From: Nitrospirota bacterium
Lineage (GTDB): Bacteria; Nitrospirota; JACRHJ01
Assembly (NCBI GenBank): GCA_027328825.1
Contig: DAHWTK010000018.1
Span: forward strand, 1-21,914
Length of the DNA stretch: 21,914 bases
Direction of reading: 5' to 3'
Shown here: positions 1 through 7,156 of the stretch, piece by piece
How positions within the stretch are numbered: position 1 is the stretch's first letter
How the letters are laid out: every line of letters starts with the position of its first letter
Translations under genes and position numbers: made by a program
The notes under the pieces: generated by a model
What the model saw: only the letters and a program-made list of their open reading frames with translations
Told to the model about the DNA's origin: nothing
Database searches by the model: none

Positions 1-676
1 AATACGGGCAGATGGTCTCCGCCTCGCGCTCTACGAACCAGGGGCGTATTATGTTTTTGCTCAGCCTGCTCTGGATAGCGCCGACGGGGCAGTTGGAAAG
101 GCAGTGCCCGCAGTGGACACACTCCGCCTCGTCCCCGCAAAATGATTCCATCGTTACGCGGGAACCACGGTTCATGTCCGAGAGAACCCAGTCGCCCTGG
201 ACTTCGGCGCAGATGCGGACACAGCGCTTGCAACTCACGCAGCGTTCCATATTGCGCTCGATAAGCGGGTTTTCGTAATTAACCGGTATCTCGCGTTTCT
301 TTTCTATGAAACGGGAGCGGTCCGCGCCGTAGCGGAAGACGTAATCCTGAAGCGCGCACTCGCCGCCCTTGTCGCAGACCGGACAATCCAGAGGGTGGTG
401 TGTGAGTTGAAGCTCCAACACGCCTCTCCTGGACTTTGTAATTTTCTCCGACTCGGTTATTATCTCCATGCCGTCGGAGACAGCCGTCGCGCATGCCGGG
501 AGAAGCTTCGGCTTGCCCTTTACCTCCACCATGCATATCCTGCACCCGGCATATATCGAGAGCTCTTTGTGGTAGCAGAAATGCGGCACGTGAACGCCGA
601 CCTTCGCCGCCGCCTCGATGATGTTCATCGGCTTCTCAAGCGCAAGGGGTATGCCGTTTATCTTTATGTTTATCAT
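1..676 (-). CDS. nuoG: NADH-quinone oxidoreductase subunit G, N-terminal part (runs off left edge)
   Basis: Large iron-sulfur subunit of the peripheral arm of complex I, passing electrons from NuoE/F toward the quinone site. The 225 codons present start at an ATG preceded by GAGAGAG, 7 bases after nuoF ends. A 2Fe-2S ferredoxin domain has Cys34, Cys45, Cys48 and Cys62. It is followed by the His94-x3-Cys98-x2-Cys101-x5-Cys107 cluster motif typical of NuoG. Two ferredoxin-type 4Fe-4S motifs follow: Cys146/149/152/156 and Cys186/189/192/196 ending in CPVGAI. The last visible residues (ETICPY) look like the start of the molybdopterin-oxidoreductase-type cluster and domain. The double 4Fe-4S arrangement is richer than in E. 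coli NuoG and resembles FdhA or [FeFe]-hydrogenase N-termini, but the nuoA-F context supports NuoG. The C-terminal part lies outside the window. Confidence 0.93.
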   Translation of the reverse strand, partial: MINIKINGIPLALEKPMNIIEAAAKVGVHVPHFCYHKELSIYAGCRICMVEVKGKPKLLPACATAVSDGMEIITESEKITKSRRGVLELQLTHHPLDCPVCDKGGECALQDYVFRYGADRSRFIEKKREIPVNYENPLIERNMERCVSCKRCVRICAEVQGDWVLSDMNRGSRVTMESFCGDEAECVHCGHCLSNCPVGAIQSRLSKNIIRPWFVEREAETICPY

Positions 677-683
677 GCTCTCT

Positions 684-1964
684 CTAGTGCCTCGCCCTCG
701 CCCTTAATCCCTTCGGGCATCCGCGCGTCCTGATATGCTCTTCAAAATCCGCCCTGAAATATTTAAGGCCCGAAAGCACCGGGTTGACCGCACCCTCGCC
801 GAGCGGGCAGAAACAGTTGTTGTGTATGGTGTGGCAGACGTCTTCGAGGATTTTCAGGTCTTCCATCCTGCCTTCACCGTTCTCAATCCTCGCAAGAATC
901 TTCACCATCCAGTCCGTGCCTTCCCTGCACGGGGTACAGCGACCGCAGGACTCGTGGTAGAAAAACGCCATCGCGCGCCAGACCATGTGGACTACACAGG
1001 CGTCTTCGCTCATCACGGTCGTGGCTCCGGAGCCTATCGCGGAACCGGCAGTCTGAAGCGACTTCACGTCCATCTTGATGTCGAGATGCTCAGGCGTGAG
1101 CATAGCCGTGGACACGCCGCCGGGTATAACGGCCTTCAGCTCTTTGCCGTCCTTTATTCCGCCGCCGTGCTCGTATATCAGTTCTCTTAGCGTAACGCCC
1201 ATAGGCAGTTCATAAAGCCCCGGCTTTTGCAGGTGCCCGCTTATACCGAAGACCTTCGGCCCTGGCGAGTCCTTTGAGCCTATCGAACTCCACCAATCCG
1301 CGCCGCCGTTGATTATGTGCGATACGTTCACAAGCGTCTCGACGTTATTTACGACCGTAGGCATTCCGAACGCGCCGTGCGTGGCCATGTAAGGCGGCCT
1401 GACGCGGAACTGGCCGCGCTTGCCCTCCAGGGACTCAATAAGCGCCGAAGCCTCGCCGCAGATATACGCGCCCGCGCCACGATGCACTGCGAGATCGAAA
1501 GAGAAGTCCGTGCCTTTTATGTTATTGCCGAGCAGGTTCTTTTTATACGCCTGGTCTATTGCGGCGTTCAATACTTTATAGCCTGTCGGGTATTCGCCCC
1601 GGAGGTATATATAACCCTTGGATGCGCCGATAGCGTACGCGGAGACTATCATACCCTCGATAAGCTGGTGCGGGTCTTTCTCGAGGAACGGCCTGTCCTT
1701 GAACGTCGCCGGCTCGCCCTCGTCCGCGTTTGCTATAAGGTATTTTGGGAACTTGTTGACCTCTACGCAGAACTGCCACTTCATTCCCGCCGGGAACCAT
1801 GCGCCGCCTCTGCCCCTCAGGCCTGAGCGCTTTACCTCTTCCAGAACGGCGGCAGGGCCCATCTGGAATATCTTGTCGAGGGATTTATAGCCGCCGTGCG
1901 CGATATAGACATCTACATCGTTTATGTTCGGGACGTCGGCGTTTTTAAGGAGAATCTTTTCCAA
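684..1964 (-). CDS. nuoF: NADH-quinone oxidoreductase subunit F (NADH- and FMN-binding)
   Basis: NADH-oxidising subunit of complex I: it binds NADH and FMN and carries the N3 4Fe-4S cluster at the cytoplasmic tip. It has 426 residues, a normal length. The glycine-rich FMN/NADH region GLRGRGGAWFPAG lies at about residues 48-60, with further conserved blocks near 80-92 (ANADEGEPATFKDRP) and 168-193. The N3 cluster motif is Cys340-x2-Cys343-x2-Cys346, with the fourth ligand in the CPLGEG motif (Cys386). The start is a TTG two bases after the nuoE stop, with an AAGG about 12 bases upstream, so translation is probably coupled to nuoE. No nearby in-frame ATG would preserve the N-terminal domain. 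One departure is GQFRVRPP, where most family members have GQPR. The identification is secure. Confidence 0.97.
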   Translation of the reverse strand: MEKILLKNADVPNINDVDVYIAHGGYKSLDKIFQMGPAAVLEEVKRSGLRGRGGAWFPAGMKWQFCVEVNKFPKYLIANADEGEPATFKDRPFLEKDPHQLIEGMIVSAYAIGASKGYIYLRGEYPTGYKVLNAAIDQAYKKNLLGNNIKGTDFSFDLAVHRGAGAYICGEASALIESLEGKRGQFRVRPPYMATHGAFGMPTVVNNVETLVNVSHIINGGADWWSSIGSKDSPGPKVFGISGHLQKPGLYELPMGVTLRELIYEHGGGIKDGKELKAVIPGGVSTAMLTPEHLDIKMDVKSLQTAGSAIGSGATTVMSEDACVVHMVWRAMAFFYHESCGRCTPCREGTDWMVKILARIENGEGRMEDLKILEDVCHTIHNNCFCPLGEGAVNPVLSGLKYFRADFEEHIRTRGCPKGLRARARH

Positions 1965-1966
1965 GT

Positions 1967-2452
1967 TTATTTTAAACCTTCCAGTATCCCGTCTATCTTC
2001 TCAGCCGTCAGGTCGTAATAGAATGTCTCGTTTATTACCATTGCCGGAGCGTTGCCGCAGGAGCCTATGCACTCTACTTCCTGGAGTGTGAACCTTCCGT
2101 CCGGTGTCGTCCCGCCCTCGTGTATTCCGAGCTTCTTTTCAAGGTGCTCAAGCAGTGTCTCCGCGCCCATAAGCGTGCAGGCGATATTGGTGCAGAGCAT
2201 TATTACGTATTTGCCGACAGGCTTTTTCCAGTAGAGAGAGTGATATGTCGCAAGCCCCTGGGCGTGCGCGTTCGAAACGCCGATTACCTCCGCCACAGCC
2301 CTGATGACATCGGGCGAAAGCTGGCCGAACTCGGCCTGTGCGGCCCAGAGCGCCGCCATAAGCGCGCTCTTCCTATCCACATACTTGGATGCGGCCTTTT
2401 CAATTTCCTGTAGCGTGTTTTCGCTTAGCGTGACCATTTTGTATTTTTTCAC
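1967..2452 (-). CDS. nuoE: NADH-quinone oxidoreductase subunit E (2Fe-2S, thioredoxin-like)
   Basis: 24-kDa-type subunit of the NADH dehydrogenase module of complex I, carrying the N1a 2Fe-2S cluster beside NuoF. From the GTG start it has 161 residues, a typical length. Cluster ligands are Cys87-x4-Cys92 (CTNIAC) and Cys128-x3-Cys132 (ECIGSCGNAP). The helical N-terminal part precedes the thioredoxin-like fold. The start is uncertain. The GTG at 2452 has a GGAGAGG directly in front of it. An in-frame ATG at 2437 gives a protein 5 residues shorter but has no well-placed ribosome site. The upstream sequence is a hairpin repeat (2464-2486), which appears to supply the purine-rich stretch. nuoF follows after two bases. 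Confidence 0.95.
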   Translation of the reverse strand: MKKYKMVTLSENTLQEIEKAASKYVDRKSALMAALWAAQAEFGQLSPDVIRAVAEVIGVSNAHAQGLATYHSLYWKKPVGKYVIMLCTNIACTLMGAETLLEHLEKKLGIHEGGTTPDGRFTLQEVECIGSCGNAPAMVINETFYYDLTAEKIDGILEGLK

Positions 2453-2463
2453 CCTCTCCCCAT

Positions 2464-2486
2464 CCCTCTCCCATCAAGGGAGAGGG
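2464..2486. repeat. Hairpin-forming inverted repeat between nuoD and nuoE
   Basis: CCCTCTCCC at 2464-2472 pairs perfectly with GGGAGAGGG at 2478-2486 around a five-base ATCAA loop. A further CCCTCTCCCCAT precedes it at 2452-2463, so the pyrimidine-rich arm is tandemly repeated up to the nuoE start. Elements of this form are commonly dispersed in intergenic regions, but only one copy lies in this window, so family status is inference. It lies inside the nuo operon and may modulate expression of nuoE and later genes. Confidence 0.7.
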
Positions 2487-2514
2487 AGAACGGAGACAGC
2501 CAGCTTGCATTATT

Positions 2515-2539
2515 GTCATTCCCGCTAAAGCGGGAATCC
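2515..2539 (+). repeat. Dispersed intergenic repeat, ATTCCC-N8-GGGAAT type, copy 1
   Basis: The core palindrome at 2518-2537 has nine-base arms ATTCCCGCT and AGCGGGAAT around AA, and is flanked by GTC and CC. A second copy in the opposite orientation is at 21485-21508; the two share about 20 of 24 bases when one is reverse complemented. The core fits the ATTCCC-N8-GGGAAT form of the dRS3 repeats known in Neisseria, a resemblance of form and not proof of homology. This copy lies in the 149-base nuoD-nuoE gap. Confidence 0.8.
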
Positions 2540-2601
2540 GGGAATTTAAACCCTGGGTCCCCTACTGAAATATTCTGGGACGACGGAATTTCTTAATTTG
2601 C

Positions 2602-3777
2602 TTACCTGTCCACCTCTCCCAGGACTATGTCGATGCTCCCGATGCAGGAGACGATGTCCGCAATCATGTGCCCCTTGACCATCCTCGGCAGACAGGAGAG
2701 GTTCACGAAGCTCGGAGAGCGCACTTTCATGCGAACAGGCTTTTCCGAGCCGTCGGAAACGATATAGAAACCGAGTTCCCCTTTCGGCACCTCCGCGGCG
2801 GCGTATATCTCGCCCTTCCGGACCGGAAACCCTTTCGACACAAGGACGAAGTGATGGACCAGCGTCTCGATGTCCTGCATAACGCGGTCTTTCGGCGGAA
2901 GGCTCACCGTCGGGATGTCGGCCTTATAAGGGCCATCCGGGATGTCCTCCATGCACTGGTTTATCATGGCAATGGACTGATTCATCTCCTCCATGCGCAC
3001 GATGTACCGGTCGTAAACATCACCCACATGGCCCAGAGGAACTTCGAACTTGAGCTTCTCGTAAGCCGCGTAAGGCATGACCTTTCTCAGGTCGTAATTT
3101 ACACCTGAACCACGGAGAGACCCGCCTGTAAGGCCCCAGTCGATAGCCTCTTCATATGATATTATGCCGATGCCCTTCGTGCGGCCAAGCCAGATGCGGT
3201 TCTCCATTATCAGGGTGTTGTATTCCTGTATCCTCTTTGGCATCTCGGCCATGAATTCTTTCGTGCGGCGGAAGAACTCAGGGGTTGCGTCCCGCCTTAC
3301 ACCGCCGATATTGACGTAGGATACCGTGAGCCGCGCGCCGGTGAGGAGCTCGAACAGGTTCAGAATCTCTTCCCTCTCCCGGAGGCAGTACAGGAGCACT
3401 GTAACTGCGCCTATGTCCGCGGCATGAGTGGCAAGCCAGAGCAGATGCGCCGAGAGCCTGGACAGCTCGGCGACTATCACGCGAAGGTAATCCGCGCGCT
3501 CCGGAACCTCGATGCCCATGAGTTTTTCTACCGCGATTGCATATCCAAGATTATTATTTCCGCAGGAGAGGTAATCGAAACGATCCGTAAGCGGGACTAT
3601 CTGCTGGTATGTCCTGGCCTCGGCAAGCTTCTCCGAACCCCTGTGGAGGTAGCCTATATGCGGGGTGCAGGAAACGACAACCTCGCCGTCAAGCTCCAGC
3701 ACGAGCCGTAAAACGCCGTGCGTGCTGGGGTGCTGAGGCCCCATGTTAATGGTTATTTCTTTTGTCGTAAGCGGCAT
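2602..3777 (-). CDS. nuoD: NADH-quinone oxidoreductase subunit D (49-kDa, quinone site)
   Basis: 49-kDa-type subunit that forms the quinone-reduction pocket with NuoB, related to the large subunit of NiFe hydrogenases. It has 391 residues, a normal length for a NuoD not fused to NuoC. The N-terminus carries the conserved NMGPQHPSTHGVLRL block. Further conserved blocks are the GYLHRGSEKLAE region, VEKLMGIEVPERADYLRVI, and the C-terminal IGSIDIVLGEVDR. The ATG start is preceded by an A-rich stretch with no clear Shine-Dalgarno. It is separated from nuoC by 61 bases and from nuoE by 149 bases, the latter occupied by two hairpin repeats. Both gaps are wider than elsewhere in this operon. Confidence 0.97.
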   Translation of the reverse strand: MPLTTKEITINMGPQHPSTHGVLRLVLELDGEVVVSCTPHIGYLHRGSEKLAEARTYQQIVPLTDRFDYLSCGNNNLGYAIAVEKLMGIEVPERADYLRVIVAELSRLSAHLLWLATHAADIGAVTVLLYCLREREEILNLFELLTGARLTVSYVNIGGVRRDATPEFFRRTKEFMAEMPKRIQEYNTLIMENRIWLGRTKGIGIISYEEAIDWGLTGGSLRGSGVNYDLRKVMPYAAYEKLKFEVPLGHVGDVYDRYIVRMEEMNQSIAMINQCMEDIPDGPYKADIPTVSLPPKDRVMQDIETLVHHFVLVSKGFPVRKGEIYAAAEVPKGELGFYIVSDGSEKPVRMKVRSPSFVNLSCLPRMVKGHMIADIVSCIGSIDIVLGEVDR

Positions 3778-3838
3778 TTATATTTGCTTGTTCTTAATAT
3801 ATTTCATGCAAACCAAGAAGTCCCCGCCCCTTTGGCCA

Positions 3839-4345
3839 TTATTCCGGCCAGGGCTTGAAACTCCATTCCGGGCCTTCGACAGGGTAGTCTTTTCTTAACG
3901 GATAGCCTTCCCAGTCGTCCGGCAAAAGAATCCTTCTTAAGTCCGGATTGCCGCGGAAAATGATTCCGAACAGGTCGAATGTCTCTCTTTCGTGCCAGCA
4001 GGCGGTCTTCCAGACGCCCGATACGGAAGGCACCCAGGGGTCTCCATCGTCCTCCACCGGCACCTTGAGGCGGATTCGATGGCCGTGCAGCATGGAGTGC
4101 ATGTTGTATACAACTTCAAATCTCGGAAGCGGGGCCGCTCCGCCAGCCTTTGGAAGCCAGTCCACTGCGGTAATGTCTATCAGATAATCCATCCTTACAT
4201 CCGGGTCTTCCTTCAGAAAGCGGCATATTTCTTCCAGCTTTTCCCGTTTCAGGACGCCCCAGCTCTGCCCGAACTGGCTTCCGGAACCGGTTACTTCGTC
4301 CGGAAACCTCTCCCTTATCTGCTCAATAATATTATCGGGATGCAA
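3839..4345 (-). CDS. nuoC: NADH-quinone oxidoreductase subunit C (30-kDa)
   Basis: 30-kDa-type subunit of the connecting module of complex I, packed against NuoD. It has 168 residues, typical of an unfused NuoC. The diagnostic C-terminal region contains the ERETFDLFGI motif, a downstream RILLPDDWEGYPLRKDYP block, and VEGPEW near the end. The ATG start lies 9 bases after the nuoB stop, so the pair is probably translationally coupled. The protein carries no metal ligands of its own, as expected for the family. The separate nuoC and nuoD genes distinguish this operon from enterobacterial nuoCD fusions. Confidence 0.96.
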   Translation of the reverse strand: MHPDNIIEQIRERFPDEVTGSGSQFGQSWGVLKREKLEEICRFLKEDPDVRMDYLIDITAVDWLPKAGGAAPLPRFEVVYNMHSMLHGHRIRLKVPVEDDGDPWVPSVSGVWKTACWHERETFDLFGIIFRGNPDLRRILLPDDWEGYPLRKDYPVEGPEWSFKPWPE

Positions 4346-4353
4346 AGGCTCGA

Positions 4354-4854
4354 TTATCCCTTCTCGGCAAACAAAGGCTTTCGCACGTATCTGCCGGTCA
4401 TTATCTTGTCCTGGAGTTTTTTGATAGCGTAAAACAGGGCCTCCGGCCTGGGCGGACAGCCTGGAACGAACACGTCCACCGGGACTATCTGATCCACGCC
4501 CCGGACGACACTATATGTCTGGTAGATGTTCCCGGTGCAGGCGCAGCTTCCCATAGCCACAACCCACCTCGGCTCCGGCATCTGGTCGTAGACTTTCCTT
4601 AAGACCGGGGCCATCTTCTTGGTGAGCGTGCCGGCGACGATCATGAGGTCCGACTGGCGTGGCGTGGCGCGCGGTATGACGCCGAAGCGGTCAAAGTCCA
4701 TCTGCGGCGCGCCGTAGGCGTGTATCATTTCTATAGCGCAGCAGGCCAGCCCGAACGTCATGGGCCAGATAGAGTACGCCCGCGAGGCGTTAATCAGCCA
4801 GTCGATTCTCGTGGTGATGAAGTTATCCTCGAAGCGTCCTTCTATCAGTCCCAT
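4354..4854 (-). CDS. nuoB: NADH-quinone oxidoreductase subunit B (N2 cluster)
   Basis: Carries the terminal N2 4Fe-4S cluster that reduces quinone. The 166-residue protein has all four ligands: adjacent Cys38-Cys39 (GLACCAIEM), Cys104 (MGSCACTG) and Cys133 (VPGCPPRPE). The ATG at 4854 was chosen because it opens the family-like N-terminus MGLIEGRFEDN. The reading frame stays open upstream to 5073, but that part lies entirely within nuoA and encodes Ser/Arg-rich, non-NuoB sequence. The start overlaps the end of nuoA by 10 bases (ATGGGACTGA), which indicates translational coupling. Confidence 0.97.
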   Translation of the reverse strand: MGLIEGRFEDNFITTRIDWLINASRAYSIWPMTFGLACCAIEMIHAYGAPQMDFDRFGVIPRATPRQSDLMIVAGTLTKKMAPVLRKVYDQMPEPRWVVAMGSCACTGNIYQTYSVVRGVDQIVPVDVFVPGCPPRPEALFYAIKKLQDKIMTGRYVRKPLFAEKG

Positions 4855-5225
4855 TCGAGAGCTCCCTTTTTCCAGGCATAAAAATAACCGACAAGGAGTA
4901 TCGCGATAAAAACAAGCATTTCGATAAAACCGTACAGACCAAGCCTGTTGAATGTAATCGCCCAGGGATACATGAAAACAGCTTCGAGGTCGAACAGGAC
5001 GAAGAGCATCGCGATGATATAGAAACGTACCGAAAACTGCTCCCTCGCGTCGCCAACAGGTGGGCATCCGCATTCATAAGGGGACAGTTTTGAAGGATCA
5101 GGCCGGCTTGGCCTCAGGAGTATGCCTATGGATATAGTAAGGACGCCGAAAGCGAAGGCTACGGCCAGGTAGAGTACGACGGGCCAGTATTCAAGCGGGA
5201 AAAGCGTTCCGGGCGCCTGCGTCAA
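4845..5225 (-). CDS. nuoA: NADH-quinone oxidoreductase subunit A (membrane)
   Basis: Small membrane subunit at the junction of the peripheral and membrane arms of complex I. The 126 residues contain three hydrophobic segments, at about residues 13-34, 66-85 and 93-115. The conserved YECGCPP motif between the first two carries the cysteine typical of the quinone-site loop. The start is a TTG with a strong GGAGG six bases upstream; no in-frame ATG precedes the first membrane helix. It is the first gene of the operon, about 71 bases downstream of the predicted transcription start, and overlaps nuoB by 10 bases. Confidence 0.96.
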   Translation of the reverse strand: MTQAPGTLFPLEYWPVVLYLAVAFAFGVLTISIGILLRPSRPDPSKLSPYECGCPPVGDAREQFSVRFYIIAMLFVLFDLEAVFMYPWAITFNRLGLYGFIEMLVFIAILLVGYFYAWKKGALEWD

Positions 5226-5302
5226 AACAAACCTCCAGAAAAACTCGTTTTGCCTTGACTGTATTTATAAAACTAATGACAGGATTAATCAGACCGTCCG
5301 GT

Positions 5303-5331
5303 ATATTATTCCAAAAGCCGGAACGTGTCAA
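5303..5331 (-). promoter_or_regulatory. Sigma-70-type promoter of the nuo operon
   Basis: On the minus strand a perfect -35 TTGACA (5326-5331) is followed after exactly 17 bases by TAATAT (5303-5308). The predicted transcript starts near 5296 and has a leader of about 70 bases before the nuoA TTG. The 235-base gap 5226-5460 around it is AT-rich and holds nothing else clear. In particular there is no convincing terminator after the zinc-ribbon gene upstream, so some read-through into nuo is possible. Confidence 0.75.
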
Positions 5332-5460
5332 GGGGAAATCAAAGGATTTTTAAAATAAAAAGTTTTTATGAAAATATCAATGACTTTTTATGAATGGTAT
5401 GCTTTTCCCATACGGTTATCGCCGGCCTGAAAATTGCGGCTTTTAGCCTGCGTGGAAATC

Positions 5461-5667
5461 TCAGCTCCAGAGCGGCCCCTCGTCGTCTTCCATCTCCTCG
5501 AAAGATTCCGAGAGCGGGCGCGCGATTATCTTTTCAAAGCCCTCGCCGCAGTCCTGGCAGCGCCAGTGGTATATTACCCAGTATTCTTCGTCGGTCTCCA
5601 TCTCCGACTCTTCTTCTTCTATGAGTTCACTCCCGCCGCAAAACGGGCACATTACCGGCTCCATCAT
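5461..5667 (-). CDS. Small acidic zinc-ribbon protein of unknown function
   Basis: A 68-residue protein with two CxxC knuckles, Cys7-x2-Cys10 (CPFCGG) and Cys37-x2-Cys40 (CQDCG), spaced as in a zinc ribbon. Between them is a run of Glu/Asp (about residues 15-28), and the C-terminus is also acidic. The rest is consistent with a single small beta-ribbon domain. The ATG has AAGGAG eight bases upstream. It starts 23 bases after the MglA-like gene and is probably the last gene of the der-yihY-mglA unit. The function is not recognised. A metal-binding or protein-binding adaptor role would be inference from the ribbon alone. The real start could be the second of two consecutive ATG codons. Confidence 0.8.
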   Translation of the reverse strand: MMEPVMCPFCGGSELIEEEESEMETDEEYWVIYHWRCQDCGEGFEKIIARPLSESFEEMEDDEGPLWS

Positions 5668-5690
5668 ACCATCCGCTCCTTACGTGTTTT

Positions 5691-7097
5691 TCAGAACCAT
5701 TTCTTTTTCTGGGAACCCGTACCGCCGCCAAGATTCTTAAACGCGTCATCCAGCTTGTCGTTCAGGTCGGACATATTCTTTTTCAGCTCGCGCACATTCT
5801 CAAGCACCGACAGCATGAACTGGTCGTGCCCCTCGAACGACTCTTTTATCTTGCGCTCGATTAATTCACCTTGAGCGCGGGCGTCAACCTCCGGGGCCGC
5901 TTTCTTCTTCTGATCTTTTAAACCGGCTATTTCCCGCGAAATCGCCGCAAGGCCTTCATCGAGTTTCACCGTGTCAATCCCGGCTTCCGGCGCAGAGCCT
6001 GCCTTTTCCTTTAAGCCCGCCACTTCGCGCGCAAGAGCCGCCATTCCTTCCTCAAGTTTCGTAATATGTTCGATTAATGGCATTATATCAAAAACAGGTC
6101 TGTTTGTCGCCGCTTCCATAACCGGCTCCTGAGTGGTTTTTTGAGATGGCGCGGTTTTGGCATTTTCCACGGAAGACTCTACCCTTTCATGTTCTATCTC
6201 GAACTCTCCCGAGGCGTCGGACAGGTCCACGGCTCCCCCCGCCACGGCTGATTGGGCCTTGAGTTTAGCCTCCGCCGATTCACTGCCTTGTCGCATGTTA
6301 TCGAAGAAGACCTCTGCCTGGACGACGTCCGAAAGAGTAATCGACTCCATTTTATCAAGTATGGATTCCGGCTCATTCTTACCGGATTTATCAGAATCTT
6401 CGCGTACGGAGGAACCAAGCTCCAGCTCGTAAGCCTTTTCCGGAGGATTTTCCGGGGCCTTTGTCTCGAATATATCCGGCGGAAGTTCCTTTATCCCGGA
6501 GTCGAGAAGCGTGTGCTTGCGTTTCAGATCCTTTATGAGGAGGGATATTACCCCCTTGAAGGTCTCCATTACCCCCTCGCCGCTTACGGCGGAGGCATCG
6601 TAAGTAGGGGCCTTACGGTAGTTTAATTTTTCGTCGAGCGAAGCCGTATCTATAATATTCGGCAGGTCGCGCTTGTTCCACTGGAACACTACGGGCATGC
6701 TTTCCGGGTCAAGGCCGTTTTCCTGGAGGTTCAGCTTCATGTCCTCGAGACTCTCCAAATTCTTCGATATGACATCCGTCTGGGAATCGGCAACAAAGAC
6801 TACTGCGTCGGCGCCCTTCAGGACAAGCCTCCTCGTGGCGCTGTAGAAGACCTGGCCAGGAACCGTGTATACCTGGAAGCGGACCTTGAAACCCTGCACC
6901 ATACCGAGTTCCACCGGCAGAAAATCGAAGAAGAGCGTCCTGTCCGCCTCCGTGGCGAGGGAGATCATCTTCCCGCGCTTCTTCGGATTCATCTTGGTGT
7001 AGATATGCTGAAGATTGGTAGTCTTGCCGCAAAGTCCGGGGCCGTAATAGACTATCTTGGCGACGATTTCCTTGGTGGCGTAATTTATTAATACCAT
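5691..7097 (-). CDS. MglA-family small GTPase with long coiled-coil C-terminal extension
   Basis: Residues 1 to about 195 are a full MglA-type Ras-like GTPase. The P-loop is GPGLCGKTT (Lys25), followed by the ATEADRTLFFDFLP switch region (about 48-61), the TVPGQ motif (78-82) and the base-specificity motif NKRD (141-144). MglA proteins act as polarity or motility switches in Myxococcus. Canonical MglA is about 195 residues, but this protein has 468. The extra part is a low-complexity acidic linker (about 200-335), two copies of a 19-residue helical repeat (347-365 and 378-396, 12 of 19 identical), another predicted coiled coil (about 405-455) and a basic end GSQKKKWF. The ATG has GGAG just upstream. 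No mglB-like GAP gene is adjacent. Similar extended GTPases exist, but the partner and role of this one are unknown. Confidence 0.88.
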   Translation of the reverse strand: MVLINYATKEIVAKIVYYGPGLCGKTTNLQHIYTKMNPKKRGKMISLATEADRTLFFDFLPVELGMVQGFKVRFQVYTVPGQVFYSATRRLVLKGADAVVFVADSQTDVISKNLESLEDMKLNLQENGLDPESMPVVFQWNKRDLPNIIDTASLDEKLNYRKAPTYDASAVSGEGVMETFKGVISLLIKDLKRKHTLLDSGIKELPPDIFETKAPENPPEKAYELELGSSVREDSDKSGKNEPESILDKMESITLSDVVQAEVFFDNMRQGSESAEAKLKAQSAVAGGAVDLSDASGEFEIEHERVESSVENAKTAPSQKTTQEPVMEAATNRPVFDIMPLIEHITKLEEGMAALAREVAGLKEKAGSAPEAGIDTVKLDEGLAAISREIAGLKDQKKKAAPEVDARAQGELIERKIKESFEGHDQFMLSVLENVRELKKNMSDLNDKLDDAFKNLGGGTGSQKKKWF

Positions 7098-7130
7098 ATT
7101 GCTCCAGGAATTTTTCAGTTACACGGAATG

Positions 7131-7156
7131 CGTAAGACTGATTTTATAATCTTACG
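7131..7156. repeat. Inverted repeat at the 3' end of the YihY-family gene
   Basis: CGTAAGA (7131-7137) pairs with TCTTACG (7150-7156) around a 12-base AT-rich loop, overlapping the stop codon of the yihY-like gene. On the minus strand no T-run follows the stem, so it is not a standard terminator. A T-run follows only on the plus strand, where no gene ends. It may stabilise the 3' end or tune expression between yihY and the MglA-like gene. Confidence 0.45.

Noticed and set aside
4855..5073. Upstream extension of the nuoB frame
   Set aside because: It lies wholly within nuoA and encodes Cys/Ser-rich sequence unlike NuoB; the ATG at 4854 gives the normal N-terminus.
684..5225. Possibility that the operon encodes a hydrogenase or formate dehydrogenase complex instead of complex I
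   Set aside because: NuoA, B, C and D with N2 ligands and quinone-site motifs are all present in standard order, which fits complex I.
5398..5450. Weak hairpins after the zinc-ribbon gene as a terminator
   Set aside because: The stems are five bases or fewer and no clear T-run follows, so I do not call a terminator.
7131..7156. Hairpin as a terminator between yihY and the MglA-like gene
   Set aside because: On the transcribed minus strand no T-run follows; the T-run is only on the plus strand, where no gene ends.
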